Part shown: one piece after another, positions 26,425 through 38,003 of the stretch | Numbering within the stretch: position 1 is the stretch's first letter | Layout of the letters: every line of letters begins with the position of its first letter | Assembly (NCBI RefSeq): GCF_046156265.1 | Contig: NZ_JAWDIR010000022.1 | Coordinates: 310,001-374,000, forward strand | Reading direction: 5' to 3' | DNA: 64,000 nt | Source: CAMDHY01 sp046156265 | Lineage (GTDB): Bacteria; Pseudomonadota; Alphaproteobacteria; Rhizobiales; Segnochrobactraceae | Made by a program: the position numbers and the translations under genes | The notes under the pieces: model-generated | The model's database searches: none | What the model was told of the DNA's origin: nothing | The model's input: the letters and a program-made list of their open reading frames with translations, nothing else

Positions 26425-26805
26425 TCACCGCTTGCGGGCCTTGCGGGCCGCGTAGCGCGCGTCGCGGGCGGCCTTGCGCTCGATCTCGAGCGCGGCCTCG
26501 CGGGCGATCCGCTCGGCCTTCTCGGCCGCCGACCGCTCGGCGTCCTCGACGGCGCGGCGCGCCTCCTCCTCGGCACGCGCGGCAGCCTCGGCGGCGCGCT
26601 GCTGCGCCTCCGCTTCCTTTGCCGCCTTGCGCTCTGCGGTGCGCGCCTCTCGCGCATCGGCGACCGCCTTGCGTTCGGCCAGCCGCGCCTGCACGGCCGG
26701 ATCGTCCGGCTTCGGCTGGCTGCGGAATCGCTCCAGCAGCTTCTGCCGGGCTTCGGCCGCCACCTTCTTGCGCTCGTTGAAGTCGTTGTCTTTGAAAGCT
26801 GCCAT
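26425..26805 (-). CDS. DUF6481 family basic coiled-coil protein
   Basis: 126 residues. The opening FKDNDFNERKKVAAEARQ, followed by LLERFRSQPKPDDPAV, matches the alphaproteobacterial DUF6481 family. From residue 40 to the end it is one long Ala/Arg/Lys/Glu-rich helix, probably a coiled coil, ending in a basic KKAARDARYAARKARKR-like tail that could bind nucleic acid. No function is established. It lies between the YkgJ gene and the parvulin gene and is probably monocistronic. Confidence 0.85.
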   Translation of the reverse strand: MAAFKDNDFNERKKVAAEARQKLLERFRSQPKPDDPAVQARLAERKAVADAREARTAERKAAKEAEAQQRAAEAAARAEEEARRAVEDAERSAAEKAERIAREAALEIERKAARDARYAARKARKR

Positions 26806-26890
26806 CGTCTCTGACTTGTGTCGCCACGTCGGGGCGCCGCCGGATGCGGCCGGTCCGCGTGCGATGCTTTAGCGCCGATTGCGCCAATGG

Positions 26891-26912
26891 AAAAGCCGCC
26901 CGACGGGCGGCT
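26891..26912 (-). terminator. Intrinsic terminator for the minus strand
   Basis: On the minus strand AGCCGCCC, a three-base loop and GGGCGGCT are followed by TTTT, a textbook rho-independent terminator. It lies about 118 bases beyond the stop of the parvulin gene (27030). A second perfect hairpin, CCGGAGG-CTGT-CCTCCGG (26953-26970), lies between the two. Together they end the parvulin transcript before DUF6481. Confidence 0.75.
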
Positions 26913-27029
26913 GCTCCGCGGATATGGGGTGGCGGGGCCACCCTTGCCATGGCCGGAGGCTGTCCTCCGGTCACGTCTGCTTGCGTCGGCGCCGGCGACC
27001 CTGGCGGGCACCGGCGCCGGATTGCGGGA

Positions 27030-27983
27030 CTACTGCGCCGGAGCCGGCGCCGGTGCGGCCGCCGGATCGTCGGCCTTCAGCGTCGGGTCGAGCACGTCGA
27101 TCGTGGCGGCCCCCTTGAGGCTCGCGAGGGTCGAGGCGAACTTCTCGCGGATCAGGAGGTCGCGCAGCCGCGCCTGCACCTGGTCATAGGCCGGCGGCGC
27201 CTGCTTGCGCTTGTCCTCGACCTGGATGACGTGGAAGCCGAAGTCAGACTTCACCGGCGTCTCGGTGATCGAGCCGACCTCGAGGGTGAAGGCGGCCTCC
27301 TCGAACGACGGCACCATCTGGCCGCGCGAGAAGTAGCCGAGATCACCGCCCTGGGCGGCCGAACCGGGGTCCTTGGACTTCTCGCCGGCGATCTTGGCGA
27401 AGTCGCCGCCGCCCTTCAGGTCGGCGATGATCGCCTTCGCCTCGTCCTCGGTCTCGACCAGGATGTGGCGGGCGCGCACTTCCATGTTGTCGCCGAACTT
27501 GCCGACTTCCTCGTCGTAGCGGGCCTTCACCTCGGCGTCGGTGACGGCGCCGGCGATCTTGTCCTGAACGTAGGCGTTGCGGGCCGCCTGCAGTTCCATG
27601 AACGCCAGGCGCTGCTTGAACGCCTCGGTCTCGGTGACGCCGTCCTTGGCGGCCGCGTCGGCCATGACGTGCATGTCGATCAGGACGTCGAGGATGATGC
27701 CGCGGCGGGCGCCTTCCGGTACGCGGGCGAGATCGTCGGCGAAGTCCTCGGCCGCCATCTCGATGTCACCCTGGGTGATCGGCTGGCCGTTGACGGTGGC
27801 GAGAACGGTCTCGGGGGGCGGGGCCGGCGCCGCGGGCGCCAGGGCCGCAGCCAGCCCTTCTGTGGTCGTCGGGGTCGCCGGCGCCGTGTCCTGGGCGAAG
27901 GACGGGGCGAGGGCGGAGGACGTGGTCAGCGCGACGGCGAGGACCGCCGGCACGACCAACCGCTTGAGGTTCAAAAAGGTCAT
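27030..27983 (-). CDS. Periplasmic peptidyl-prolyl isomerase, parvulin type
   Basis: 317 residues from ATG 27983. A signal peptide of 30 residues ends SFA. A Pro/Ala-rich stretch follows, then a SurA/PrsA-like helical chaperone arm with VNGQPITQGDIEMAAEDF. The PpiC domain spans about residues 165-265: VRARHILVETEDEA, then SAAQGGDLGYFSRGQMVPSFEEAAF and SDFGFHVIQV. It would fold outer-membrane or secreted proteins in the periplasm. It is divergent from secA, linking export and folding. The C-terminus is a Pro/Ala repeat tail. A shorter extension upstream of ATG 27983 would precede the signal and is rejected. Confidence 0.94.
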   Translation of the reverse strand: MTFLNLKRLVVPAVLAVALTTSSALAPSFAQDTAPATPTTTEGLAAALAPAAPAPPPETVLATVNGQPITQGDIEMAAEDFADDLARVPEGARRGIILDVLIDMHVMADAAAKDGVTETEAFKQRLAFMELQAARNAYVQDKIAGAVTDAEVKARYDEEVGKFGDNMEVRARHILVETEDEAKAIIADLKGGGDFAKIAGEKSKDPGSAAQGGDLGYFSRGQMVPSFEEAAFTLEVGSITETPVKSDFGFHVIQVEDKRKQAPPAYDQVQARLRDLLIREKFASTLASLKGAATIDVLDPTLKADDPAAAPAPAPAQ

Positions 27984-28075
27984 GGAATTCCGTCTCTGGC
28001 CCGCGGGATCGGGGCCCGTCGGTTGCAAGGGCGCCCCCCGTCGAGGCGGCGGCACAATGTCCGAAAGCCGTGACG

Positions 28076-28104
28076 TTGACAACCTCCGGGGTGCTTCTTA
28101 TGTC
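28076..28104 (+). promoter_or_regulatory. Candidate secA promoter
   Basis: TTGACA (28076-28081), a perfect -35 box, and TATGTC 17 bases later form a sigma70-type promoter for secA, leaving a 5' leader of about 210 bases. The 341-base divergent gap 27984-28324 otherwise holds no recognisable gene. I see no SecM-like arrest peptide, and the leader contains no obvious riboswitch. Confidence 0.5.
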
Positions 28105-28324
28105 TCGGCGCGGTGCCGGTCGGAGGGGGCTTGCGAGCTTGCCTCTGTCTTCGGGCGGTGCCGGCGAGCGATCCGATGACGGCCTTGTCGCTGCCGCCTT
28201 CGCGGGCGAGCGTCAATCTGCGGGTCTTCCGTGTCTCGGTCCGTCGAGACGCCGTTCATGGGAACCCGTTCGTCGGGTCGGCGCGACCGACCGGTGTCTT
28301 TCTTCCTCCGAAGGGACGGGAATC

Positions 28325-31111
<2,787 letters not shown>

Positions 31112-31138
31112 GGGCGGGGCCACCGCTAGAGGGGCCCG

Positions 31139-32323
31139 ATGGCCGAGACCACGACCGGGGCCGCGCTTGAGGACTGGCTGCTCGACAACGCCCTGAGGGC
31201 GGTCGTGCTCGACGACCTCGTCGACGGCATGGCCCGCCGCGTTCTCGCGGCCGGCGTGCCCATCCGGCGCTGCTCTGTCGCCTGGTCGATCCTGCATCCG
31301 CTGTTCGACGCCGAGGCCGTCACCTGGACGCGAGCCGACGGGCCGGTTCTCAGCCAATTTCCGCACACCCAGCGCGAGCGCGAGGCGTGGTCGAAGAGCC
31401 CGATCCGCCACATGCTGGCGAACGGTCTCGAGACCCTGCGCCGCCGCCTCGCCGGTGCGGCGGCGGAGCTTGACTTCCCGCTCTGCGAGGAACTCGCGTC
31501 GGTCGGCGACACCGACTACGTCGCCTTCACGGTCCGCTTCGACATCCCGAAGATCGTCGACGAGGACCGCGGCATCGTCGTCAGCTGGACGACCGACCGC
31601 TCCGGCGGCTTCACCGACGGCGACATCGCGATGCTGAGCCGCCTCAACCGGCCGCTCGCCATCACCTGCCGCGGAGCCTTGCTGTCGCGCATCGCGAGCA
31701 ACATCGCCGAGACCTATCTCGGCCGCCGCGCCGGAGGTGATGTGCTCGCCGGCCGCATCCGCCGCGGCGATGGTCACACGATCCGCGCCGTGATCTGGTA
31801 CTCGGATCTGCGCGGCTCGACGGCGCTGGCCGAAAGCCTCGCGCCCGACGCCTACATCGCGATGCTCAACCGCTACTTCGAATATACCGCCGGCACGGTG
31901 ATGGATGCCGGCGGCGAAGTCCTCGACTTCATCGGCGACGCGGTTCTCGGCGTCTTCCCCGTCGTCGACGGCGCCAGCGTCGAGACGGCGGCAGCCGCCG
32001 CCACCGAGGCCGCCGACGCCGCCGTCAGCCGCATCGCGCCGATGACGGAAGCCTCGCCCGCCCTCGACTTCGGTGTCGCGCTCGCGGTCGGCGACGTCAT
32101 GTTCGGCAACATCGGCATTCCCAACCGGCTGTCCTTCTCGGTGATCGGCAGCACAGTCAACGCCGTCGCCCGCATCGAGAAGATGACGAAGCAGATCGGC
32201 GAGCCGGTGCTCGCGACCGAGCACGTCGCCCGCACTGCCCCGGCTGACTGGCGCGCCGTCGGCAGCTTCCCGCTCGACGGCTTCGGTGCCCCCGTCCCGC
32301 TCCACGCGCGAGCCCGTCCTTGA
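31139..32323 (+). CDS. Adenylate/guanylate cyclase-domain protein
   Basis: 394 residues with AGAGGGG before the ATG. Residues 1-200 form an unrecognised N-terminal sensor-like domain, without transmembrane segments. The class III cyclase domain spans about 215-385. The metal-binding Asp223 is in WYSDLRGST and Asp267 in DFIGDAVLGVF. GVALAVGDVMFGNIG and FSVIGSTVNAVARIEKM follow, the last containing the transition-state Asn/Arg pair. It likely makes cAMP in the cytoplasm in response to an unknown input. Its TGA overlaps the TTG start of the lipid kinase gene, so the two products are probably made together. Confidence 0.9.
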   Translation: MAETTTGAALEDWLLDNALRAVVLDDLVDGMARRVLAAGVPIRRCSVAWSILHPLFDAEAVTWTRADGPVLSQFPHTQREREAWSKSPIRHMLANGLETLRRRLAGAAAELDFPLCEELASVGDTDYVAFTVRFDIPKIVDEDRGIVVSWTTDRSGGFTDGDIAMLSRLNRPLAITCRGALLSRIASNIAETYLGRRAGGDVLAGRIRRGDGHTIRAVIWYSDLRGSTALAESLAPDAYIAMLNRYFEYTAGTVMDAGGEVLDFIGDAVLGVFPVVDGASVETAAAAATEAADAAVSRIAPMTEASPALDFGVALAVGDVMFGNIGIPNRLSFSVIGSTVNAVARIEKMTKQIGEPVLATEHVARTAPADWRAVGSFPLDGFGAPVPLHARARP

Positions 32324-33204
32324 TCCATCCTCTCCGCGTGCTCGTGCTCGCCAACCCGAAGAGCGGCCGGGCAGCCCAAGGCCTCGCCGCGGCTCTCAAC
32401 GTCTTCGTCGAGGCGGACGTCGACTTCCAGGTCGCCCGGCCGCGTTCGGCGGAGGCGATGAAGGAGGCGATCCGCACCCGCGGGCCGGACTTCGGTGCGG
32501 TGGTGATCGCGGGCGGCGACGGCACCGTGAATGCCGCCGCCGGCCCGATGGCCGACATCGACCGGCCGATGGGCATCCTGCCCTTCGGCACCGCCAACGA
32601 CCTCGCCCACACCCTCGGCGTGCCGGTGTCGCCCACCGCCGCTGCGGCGGTCATCGTCGCCGGTCACACGCGGCGGATCGACCTCGGCCACGTCAACGAC
32701 CAGGTGTTCGTCAATGCGGCGAGCCTCGGCCTGCCGGTGACGGTGGCGCAGAGCCAGGATCCGGAGCTGAAGCGGCGGCTCCGCGGCTTCAGCTACGTCA
32801 TCGCCACCATCCGGGCGCTGCGGACCATCCGGCGCTTCACCGTGCGGATCACCGTCGACGGCGAGCGGAGCGAACTGAAGGCGTTGCAGGTCACCGTCGG
32901 CAACGGCGAACGATTCGGCGGCGGCATGCGCGTCGGCTCGAGCCCGGCGATCGACGACGGCCTGCTCGACGTCTTCGCGATCGAGGCGGAGACCATCGCC
33001 GATCTCATCCATGCGGCGCCGGCGATCCGCTTCGGGCTGCAGGACAAGAACCCGCACACCCGCACCTTCCGCGGCCGCGACGTCCGCATCGAGACGAACC
33101 GGCCGATGCCGATCAACACCGACGGCGAGATCTCGACGGAGACCCCGGCCGACTTCTCGGTGCAGCGCAGCGCACTCGCGGTGTTCGTGCCGGCGGGGGG
33201 CTGA
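32320..33204 (+). CDS. Diacylglycerol/sphingosine-kinase-like lipid kinase
   Basis: 294 residues from a TTG start that overlaps the cyclase stop (TTGA). The family motifs are LANPKSGRA near residues 10-18, IAGGDGTVN at 63-71 (the ATP-binding GGDGT), LPFGTANDLAHTLG, and the C-terminal DDGLLDV near 210. This is the DAGK catalytic fold of YegS/BmrU-type kinases, which phosphorylate diacylglycerol or related lipids at the membrane surface. The precise lipid is unknown. The coupling with a cyclase suggests a signalling function, but that is inference. Confidence 0.92.
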   Translation: MIHPLRVLVLANPKSGRAAQGLAAALNVFVEADVDFQVARPRSAEAMKEAIRTRGPDFGAVVIAGGDGTVNAAAGPMADIDRPMGILPFGTANDLAHTLGVPVSPTAAAAVIVAGHTRRIDLGHVNDQVFVNAASLGLPVTVAQSQDPELKRRLRGFSYVIATIRALRTIRRFTVRITVDGERSELKALQVTVGNGERFGGGMRVGSSPAIDDGLLDVFAIEAETIADLIHAAPAIRFGLQDKNPHTRTFRGRDVRIETNRPMPINTDGEISTETPADFSVQRSALAVFVPAGG

Positions 33205-33313
33205 CCGGCAACGACGGCGGCGGCAAGCGGTTCAGCGGCGGTTCAGGCGGCCGGTGGCACAAGGCGAGGGTAAGCGAAAGCCCCATCGCGGCCACAGCCG
33301 CAGGAGAAGACCC

Positions 33314-33508
33314 GTGCACCCCCGCCGAAACCTCGCCCCGCGACCGCTGATCGACCTCGTTCTGGTGGCTGCCGTCGTCGGGCTGCTGATGGCCGCCTAC
33401 GCGGTCGCGGACTGGCCGTGGCCCGTCGAGTTTGCCGCACCGGCGGTGCAGACGGACGTCTCGGCCCCGCCGGCGACCGCGAGCATCCCGACCGCGTCCA
33501 TCGTCTGA
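33314..33508 (+). CDS. Small single-pass membrane protein
   Basis: 64 residues from GTG 33314, supported by AGGAG at 33302-33306 with seven bases of spacing. A basic start (HPRRNLAPRP) precedes one hydrophobic helix, LIDLVLVAAVVGLLMAAYAVA, and a Pro/Ala/Thr-rich outer tail. Positive-inside charge suggests an N-in, C-out inner-membrane topology. There is no family I recognise. It follows the lipid kinase by 110 bases and may be a separate transcription unit. The reading frame and codon use fit coding sequence, but a protein this short remains a moderate call. Confidence 0.55.
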   Translation: MHPRRNLAPRPLIDLVLVAAVVGLLMAAYAVADWPWPVEFAAPAVQTDVSAPPATASIPTASIV

Positions 33509-33611
33509 GCGCCGCCTGTGACCGGGGCCGTCAATCGGGCCGGTTCGCGTGTGGCGCCCCGCGGCGACGCCCGTCACATGGACCAGCGGCGGCGTCGGTC
33601 CGCCGCCGCGA

Positions 33612-35114
33612 TCAGCCGCCGAACAGCGAGCCGAACGCCTTCGAGAGGAAGTTGCCGTTCTCCGCCGGCGGTGCGGCGGCCGTCTCGGTCAGGACGACCG
33701 GCGCAGCAGCCGCATCGGCCGGAGCGGCGGCAGCGGGAGCGGCATCCGCCGGAGCGGCGAGGCTCGGCGCCGCCGCAGGAGCCACCTGCACGGCGGCCAT
33801 GTCGGCAGTCGGAGCGCCGGCGGACGCGACCGTGCTCACCGCCACCGGCGGCGCACTGCCGGCATTCGCGGCGGCCGCGGCATCCGACGAGCCACCCCCG
33901 GCGAACGAGAACATCGAGCCGAAGAAGCCGCCGACGCCCTCGGGCTTCGCCGAGGCGACGGCCGTGGCCGACGGCACGCGGCCGGGGGCGGCGATCGGCA
34001 GCGGCACGCCCGAGGCGATCATGATGCGCGTCGCCTCGTCCGGCTCCTCGCCGGCGGCGGGCGCGGCACCCGGTGCCAGCGGCACCGGACCCTTGTCCTT
34101 GGTCTTCTCGATGGCGCTGGCGATCATCAGATCACGCGCCTTGTTCTCGTCCATCTTCTGCTGCTTCGCCTTCATCGCGGCGACGATCTGGCGGACCGCC
34201 TCCTCGTCCTTCTGCTTCTTCGAAGCGACGGCGATGGAGATTTCCTGCGGCACGTCGAGGATCGGGCAGGCGCGGCTCGGATCGAGGCCGCGGTTGGGAT
34301 CGGCGGACTTGGCGTTGAACACGTACTGGCGGCCGCAGACATCGACCTTCGGCTCGAGGCGCGTCACCTCGAAGTGGTCGTAGCCTTCCTTCAGCATCTG
34401 CCAGAACGGCATGTTCGGATTGCCCTCGTGCTTGGCGAGGTTCTCCGGCGTCATCTTGAAGGGGAAGGCCTGCACCTGGAACGACCGCTGGCCACCCCTG
34501 AACGCCTCGCGACCGAGCGCGTAGATGTCCTGGATCTGCTTGTCCTCCATGGCGTAGCAGCCACGCGAGGAGCACGCGCCGTGCACCATCAGGTGCGAGC
34601 CGGTGCGGCCGTGCGAACGGTCGTAGGCGTTCGGGAAGCCGAGGTTGAAGGCGAGGTGGTAGCTGGAGTTCGGGTTCATCAGGCCCGGGGTGATCATGTA
34701 GAAGCCTTCCGGCGCCTGCCGGTCGCCTTCCTTCACCTTCGGGCCGAGATCGCCGGACCACTTGCAGATCTCGTAGGTGTTGAGCAGGGCGAACTTGCCG
34801 TCCGGGCCCTTCTTCCAGACCTCGAGCTCAGATTCCTGCTTGAACAGACGGATCAGGATCGGCGAGGCCGCGCTCATGTTGAGTTCGCGCATCTTCGCGA
34901 GCGTGGCGGGCGCGATCGGACGGTTCGCCTTGGCACCGCCACCGCCATAGCCGACCTCGTCGGCCTGGCACCCGGCGAGCACGAGGGCCGCTGCGAGGAC
35001 GGCGCCCTTGGCGAGCGCACCACCGCGGCCCTTGAGGGCACCGAAGGAGAACGAGCGGCGCTGCGGAGCCGGAGGCACCGCGGCGAGCGAGTGAGCGTCT
35101 GGCGTTGTCGGCAT
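33612..35114 (-). CDS. Lipoprotein L,D-transpeptidase of the YafK type
   Basis: 500 residues from ATG 35114. After a basic N-terminus the lipobox LVLAGC places the lipidated Cys at 49, so it is anchored in a membrane facing the periplasm. The YkuD/YafK catalytic domain spans about 85-290, with HGRTGSHLMVHGACSSRGC placing catalytic His178 and Cys186. YafK-like enzymes cut or form 3-3 or lipoprotein links in peptidoglycan. Beyond it lie a Lys/Glu/Gln-rich helix (about 300-340) and a 120-residue Ala/Pro-rich tail ending in NFLSKAFGSLFGG. The tail is unlike typical YafK of about 245 residues and may span or bind the cell wall. Confidence 0.9.
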   Translation of the reverse strand: MPTTPDAHSLAAVPPAPQRRSFSFGALKGRGGALAKGAVLAAALVLAGCQADEVGYGGGGAKANRPIAPATLAKMRELNMSAASPILIRLFKQESELEVWKKGPDGKFALLNTYEICKWSGDLGPKVKEGDRQAPEGFYMITPGLMNPNSSYHLAFNLGFPNAYDRSHGRTGSHLMVHGACSSRGCYAMEDKQIQDIYALGREAFRGGQRSFQVQAFPFKMTPENLAKHEGNPNMPFWQMLKEGYDHFEVTRLEPKVDVCGRQYVFNAKSADPNRGLDPSRACPILDVPQEISIAVASKKQKDEEAVRQIVAAMKAKQQKMDENKARDLMIASAIEKTKDKGPVPLAPGAAPAAGEEPDEATRIMIASGVPLPIAAPGRVPSATAVASAKPEGVGGFFGSMFSFAGGGSSDAAAAANAGSAPPVAVSTVASAGAPTADMAAVQVAPAAAPSLAAPADAAPAAAAPADAAAAPVVLTETAAAPPAENGNFLSKAFGSLFGG

Positions 35115-35286
35115 GAGATCCTGCAAAGCCGGCGTTCCCTGGCCCCCCGGCCTATCCGACCTTAGGAGCGCAATCCTTACCGAGTCGTAACCATATCGCG
35201 CCGCGACGGGAGGCGCGAGAGGCCTCTTCACTCGGGCGGGAATGCGGCGAGCGTGTGGCCGCCCGCCGGTGTCCGCCCGCTCGTGC

Positions 35287-36240
35287 TCAGAGGCCGCGGC
35301 CAATCGCGAGGAACTTGGCACGCCGGGCCTGGCGCACTGCCGCCGCGTCCTGGCCGGCATAGCTGCCGAGCGCCCGCTCGATCGCGTCACCCACCGCCGC
35401 GATGACAGCCGCCGGTGCCCGGTGGGCGCCGCCGACCGGCTCCTTGACGATCTCGTCGACGACACCGAGGCGGACGAGGTCGTCGGCGGTGATCTTCATG
35501 TTGGTCGCCGCGTCGGGCGCCCGCGCCGCGTCGCGCCACAGGATCGAGGCAGCACCCTCCGGCGAGATGACGCTGTAGACGGAATGTTCGAGCATGATGA
35601 CGCGGTTGGCAGTGGCGAGCGCAATGGCGCCGCCCGAGCCGCCCTCGCCGATGACGACGGCAACGTTCGGCACGCCGAGGGCGAGGCAGGCCTGGGTGGA
35701 GCGGGCGATCGCCTCGGCCTGGCCGCGCTCTTCCGCGTCGATGCCGGGATAGGCGCCAGCGGTGTCGACGAGGGCGATCACCGGAAGCCCGAAGCGGTCG
35801 GCGAGTTCCATGACACGCACCGCCTTGCGGTAGCCCTCGGGCCGCGCCATGCCGAAGTTGTGCTTGATGCGGCTCTGGGTGTCGTTGCCCTTCTCCTGGC
35901 CGAGGACGGCCACGGGCGTGCCGCGGAAGCGGCCGAGACCAGCGACGATCGCCGCGTCCTCGCCGAAGCCGCGGTCGCCGGCGAGCGGCGTGAACTCAGT
36001 GACCAGGTGGGCGATGTAGTCGATCGCGTGTGGCCGGTCGGGATGGCGGGCGACCAGCGTCTTCTGCCACGGCGTCAGCTTGGCATAGACGTCCAGAAGG
36101 GCAGCGGCGGCCTTCGCCTCGAGCTTGCCGATCTCGTCGCCGACGTCGACCGACTCGCCCTGTGCCGCGAGCGCGCGAAGCTCCTGCACTTTGCCTTCGA
36201 GATCGGCGACCGGCTTCTCGAAGTCCAGATAGCTTCTCAT
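35287..36240 (-). CDS. accA: Acetyl-CoA carboxylase carboxyltransferase subunit alpha
   Basis: 317 residues, the usual length. AccA with AccD transfers the carboxyl group from carboxybiotin to acetyl-CoA, the first committed step of fatty acid synthesis, in the cytoplasm. Landmarks are YLDFEKPVADLEGK at the start, LVARHPDRPHAIDYI, GNDTQSRIKHNFGMARPEGYRKA, DTAGAYPGIDAEERGQ, and VIGEGGSGGAIALA with the oxyanion-hole glycines, followed by SVISPEGAASILW. No deviation is visible. It is a single gene; accD is not in the window. Confidence 0.97.
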   Translation of the reverse strand: MRSYLDFEKPVADLEGKVQELRALAAQGESVDVGDEIGKLEAKAAAALLDVYAKLTPWQKTLVARHPDRPHAIDYIAHLVTEFTPLAGDRGFGEDAAIVAGLGRFRGTPVAVLGQEKGNDTQSRIKHNFGMARPEGYRKAVRVMELADRFGLPVIALVDTAGAYPGIDAEERGQAEAIARSTQACLALGVPNVAVVIGEGGSGGAIALATANRVIMLEHSVYSVISPEGAASILWRDAARAPDAATNMKITADDLVRLGVVDEIVKEPVGGAHRAPAAVIAAVGDAIERALGSYAGQDAAAVRQARRAKFLAIGRGL

Positions 36241-36361
36241 CGTCCCGTCCGCTGCTCCCCTCGCTGCCCCATGCGGCCGGACGTTGGCCAGCCGAGCGCG
36301 GCAAAGTCAAGGCGAAGGGGACGTGCGAAAGGCGCCAAATCGGCCTCGCGCAAGCCCGCGC

Positions 36362-37954
36362 TCAGCCGACGCCCTCATAGACGACGTCGGTCATCATGCC
36401 GGTCGCCATGTGGTAGAGGTTGTGGCAGTGGAACGGCCAGCGGCCGGGGTTGTCGGCGTCGAAGACGACCTTCACCCGCCCCATCGGCGCCACCAGTACC
36501 GTGTCGCGCACCGCACCGGCGAGCGGCGTCCCGTCGATCTCCACCACCTGGAAGGCATGGCCGTGCAAGTGCATCGGATGCGCCATCATGGTGTCGTTGA
36601 GAATGTCGAGCATCACCCGCTCGCCGCCGCGCACGTGGATCGGCGCCGGCTTCGGCCAGAACGCGCCGTTGAGGGACCAGGCGTAGGGCGCCATGCCGCC
36701 GCCGAGGTCGATGCGGACCGTCCGGTCGGCCGCCCGCACCGGCAGCGGCTCCATGGCCCGCAGGCGGCGCTCCAGGACGAGGTCGAGCGGCGGCGCCTGA
36801 TCGGCGGCCGCACCAAGCTTCGCGACGGCCGCGCCCGGAGCGGCCAAGATCAACCCCGTGCGGGCGACGTCGCCTTCGCGTTGCGCCAAGACGGGCACGA
36901 CTCTGCCGGCCGGCACGTCGACGAGAAGATCGATGCGCTGTGCCATCGACAGCGGGAAGCGCGTGCCGGCGACGGGGACCACCGGCGTGCCGTCGACGGC
37001 GATCAGGCTCGCGTCGGCACCGCCGAGGTCGATCCAGTAGGCGGTGGCGGCGAAGGCGTTGATGATCCTGAGACGGACCCGCCCGCCGCGATCAGTTCGC
37101 ACCACCTCGGGGTCGGCGAGCGTGCGGCGGTTGGCGAGGTAGGCGTCGTAGTCGACGTCGTTGAGATCCATCACCATGCCGGCCGGCATCCCGCCGCCCG
37201 TCATGTCGTGACCCGCCATGCCGTGCCCAGCCATGCCATGTCCGGCGTGCGGATCAGCCGGGGCCGCCGCCTTGCCGTGACCCGCGTGCGGGTCGACCGG
37301 TACGGCCATGCCGTGGCCGGCATGCGGGTCGGTCACCGTCATCGCGGCGGCACCGTGTCCGCCGTGGCCGCCGTGGCCGCCGTGCCCGCCGTGGCCGCCA
37401 CCCGCCGTCAGGCCGGCGAGGATCTCGGCCGGGTCGCGGAAGGTGAAGTCCTCGAGGATCAGCACCACCTCCTGTATGTCGGCCCGCACGTCCTCTGCCG
37501 TCCGCACGATCAGCGGCGCCGACAGCAGGCGCTGTTCCTGCAGGCCGTGGTGCGAGTGCATCCAGTGCGTGCCCGGGCGGGCGGCATAGTCGTAGGGACG
37601 GCGCCCGCCGGCGGCGATGGGCGTGATCCCCGGTCCGGCGACCCCGTCCTCGCCGTCGGGCGGCGTCTGGCCGTGCCAGTGGATGATCGTCTCCTCACCG
37701 AGTTCGTTGACGAGATCGAAGGCGAAGCGTGCGCCGGGCTCCAGCACGGCGCCGTCGCGCCCGCCCGGCCCGGCGATGCCGAACACCGTCGCCGCCTTGC
37801 CGTTCACCTCGAGCGTGCGCTTGCCCGCCACGAGAGACGGCGCCGCCGCGCGTACAGGCCCGATCCCCGGCAGAGCGGCCGCGGCGGCGAGGCCGGCGCC
37901 GGCGGAGATGAGCGTGCGGCGGGTGAGACCGGGGGAAAGCGGGTTCTCGATCAT
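36362..37954 (-). CDS. Multicopper oxidase with His-rich insertion
   Basis: 530 residues. TRRTLISAGAGL near the N-terminus is a twin-arginine signal, so the folded enzyme is exported to the periplasm. The copper sites are complete: HWHGQ at 92-96, HSHHG at 133-137, HPMHLHGH near 470 and HCHNLYHM near 510 carrying the type 1 Cys and axial Met. It would oxidise Cu(I) to the less toxic Cu(II). Between domains 1 and 2 residues 188-250 form a low-complexity segment, five GGH units followed by repeated DPHAGHGM, likely a copper-binding loop. It is part of a copper operon with the Spy-like protein and CsoR on the same strand. Confidence 0.93.
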   Translation of the reverse strand: MIENPLSPGLTRRTLISAGAGLAAAAALPGIGPVRAAAPSLVAGKRTLEVNGKAATVFGIAGPGGRDGAVLEPGARFAFDLVNELGEETIIHWHGQTPPDGEDGVAGPGITPIAAGGRRPYDYAARPGTHWMHSHHGLQEQRLLSAPLIVRTAEDVRADIQEVVLILEDFTFRDPAEILAGLTAGGGHGGHGGHGGHGGHGAAAMTVTDPHAGHGMAVPVDPHAGHGKAAAPADPHAGHGMAGHGMAGHDMTGGGMPAGMVMDLNDVDYDAYLANRRTLADPEVVRTDRGGRVRLRIINAFAATAYWIDLGGADASLIAVDGTPVVPVAGTRFPLSMAQRIDLLVDVPAGRVVPVLAQREGDVARTGLILAAPGAAVAKLGAAADQAPPLDLVLERRLRAMEPLPVRAADRTVRIDLGGGMAPYAWSLNGAFWPKPAPIHVRGGERVMLDILNDTMMAHPMHLHGHAFQVVEIDGTPLAGAVRDTVLVAPMGRVKVVFDADNPGRWPFHCHNLYHMATGMMTDVVYEGVG

Positions 37955-38003
37955 CGTCTCGATCCGTTCGCGGTCTGTTGGGCGCGCGGCTCGGCCGCTG
38001 CCG

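Noticed and set aside
35177..35190. TTAC-N6-GTAA upstream of the L,D-transpeptidase as a CtrA-type cell-cycle site
   Set aside because: CtrA sites are TTAA-N7-TTAA; both half-sites and the spacing differ, so the match is too weak.
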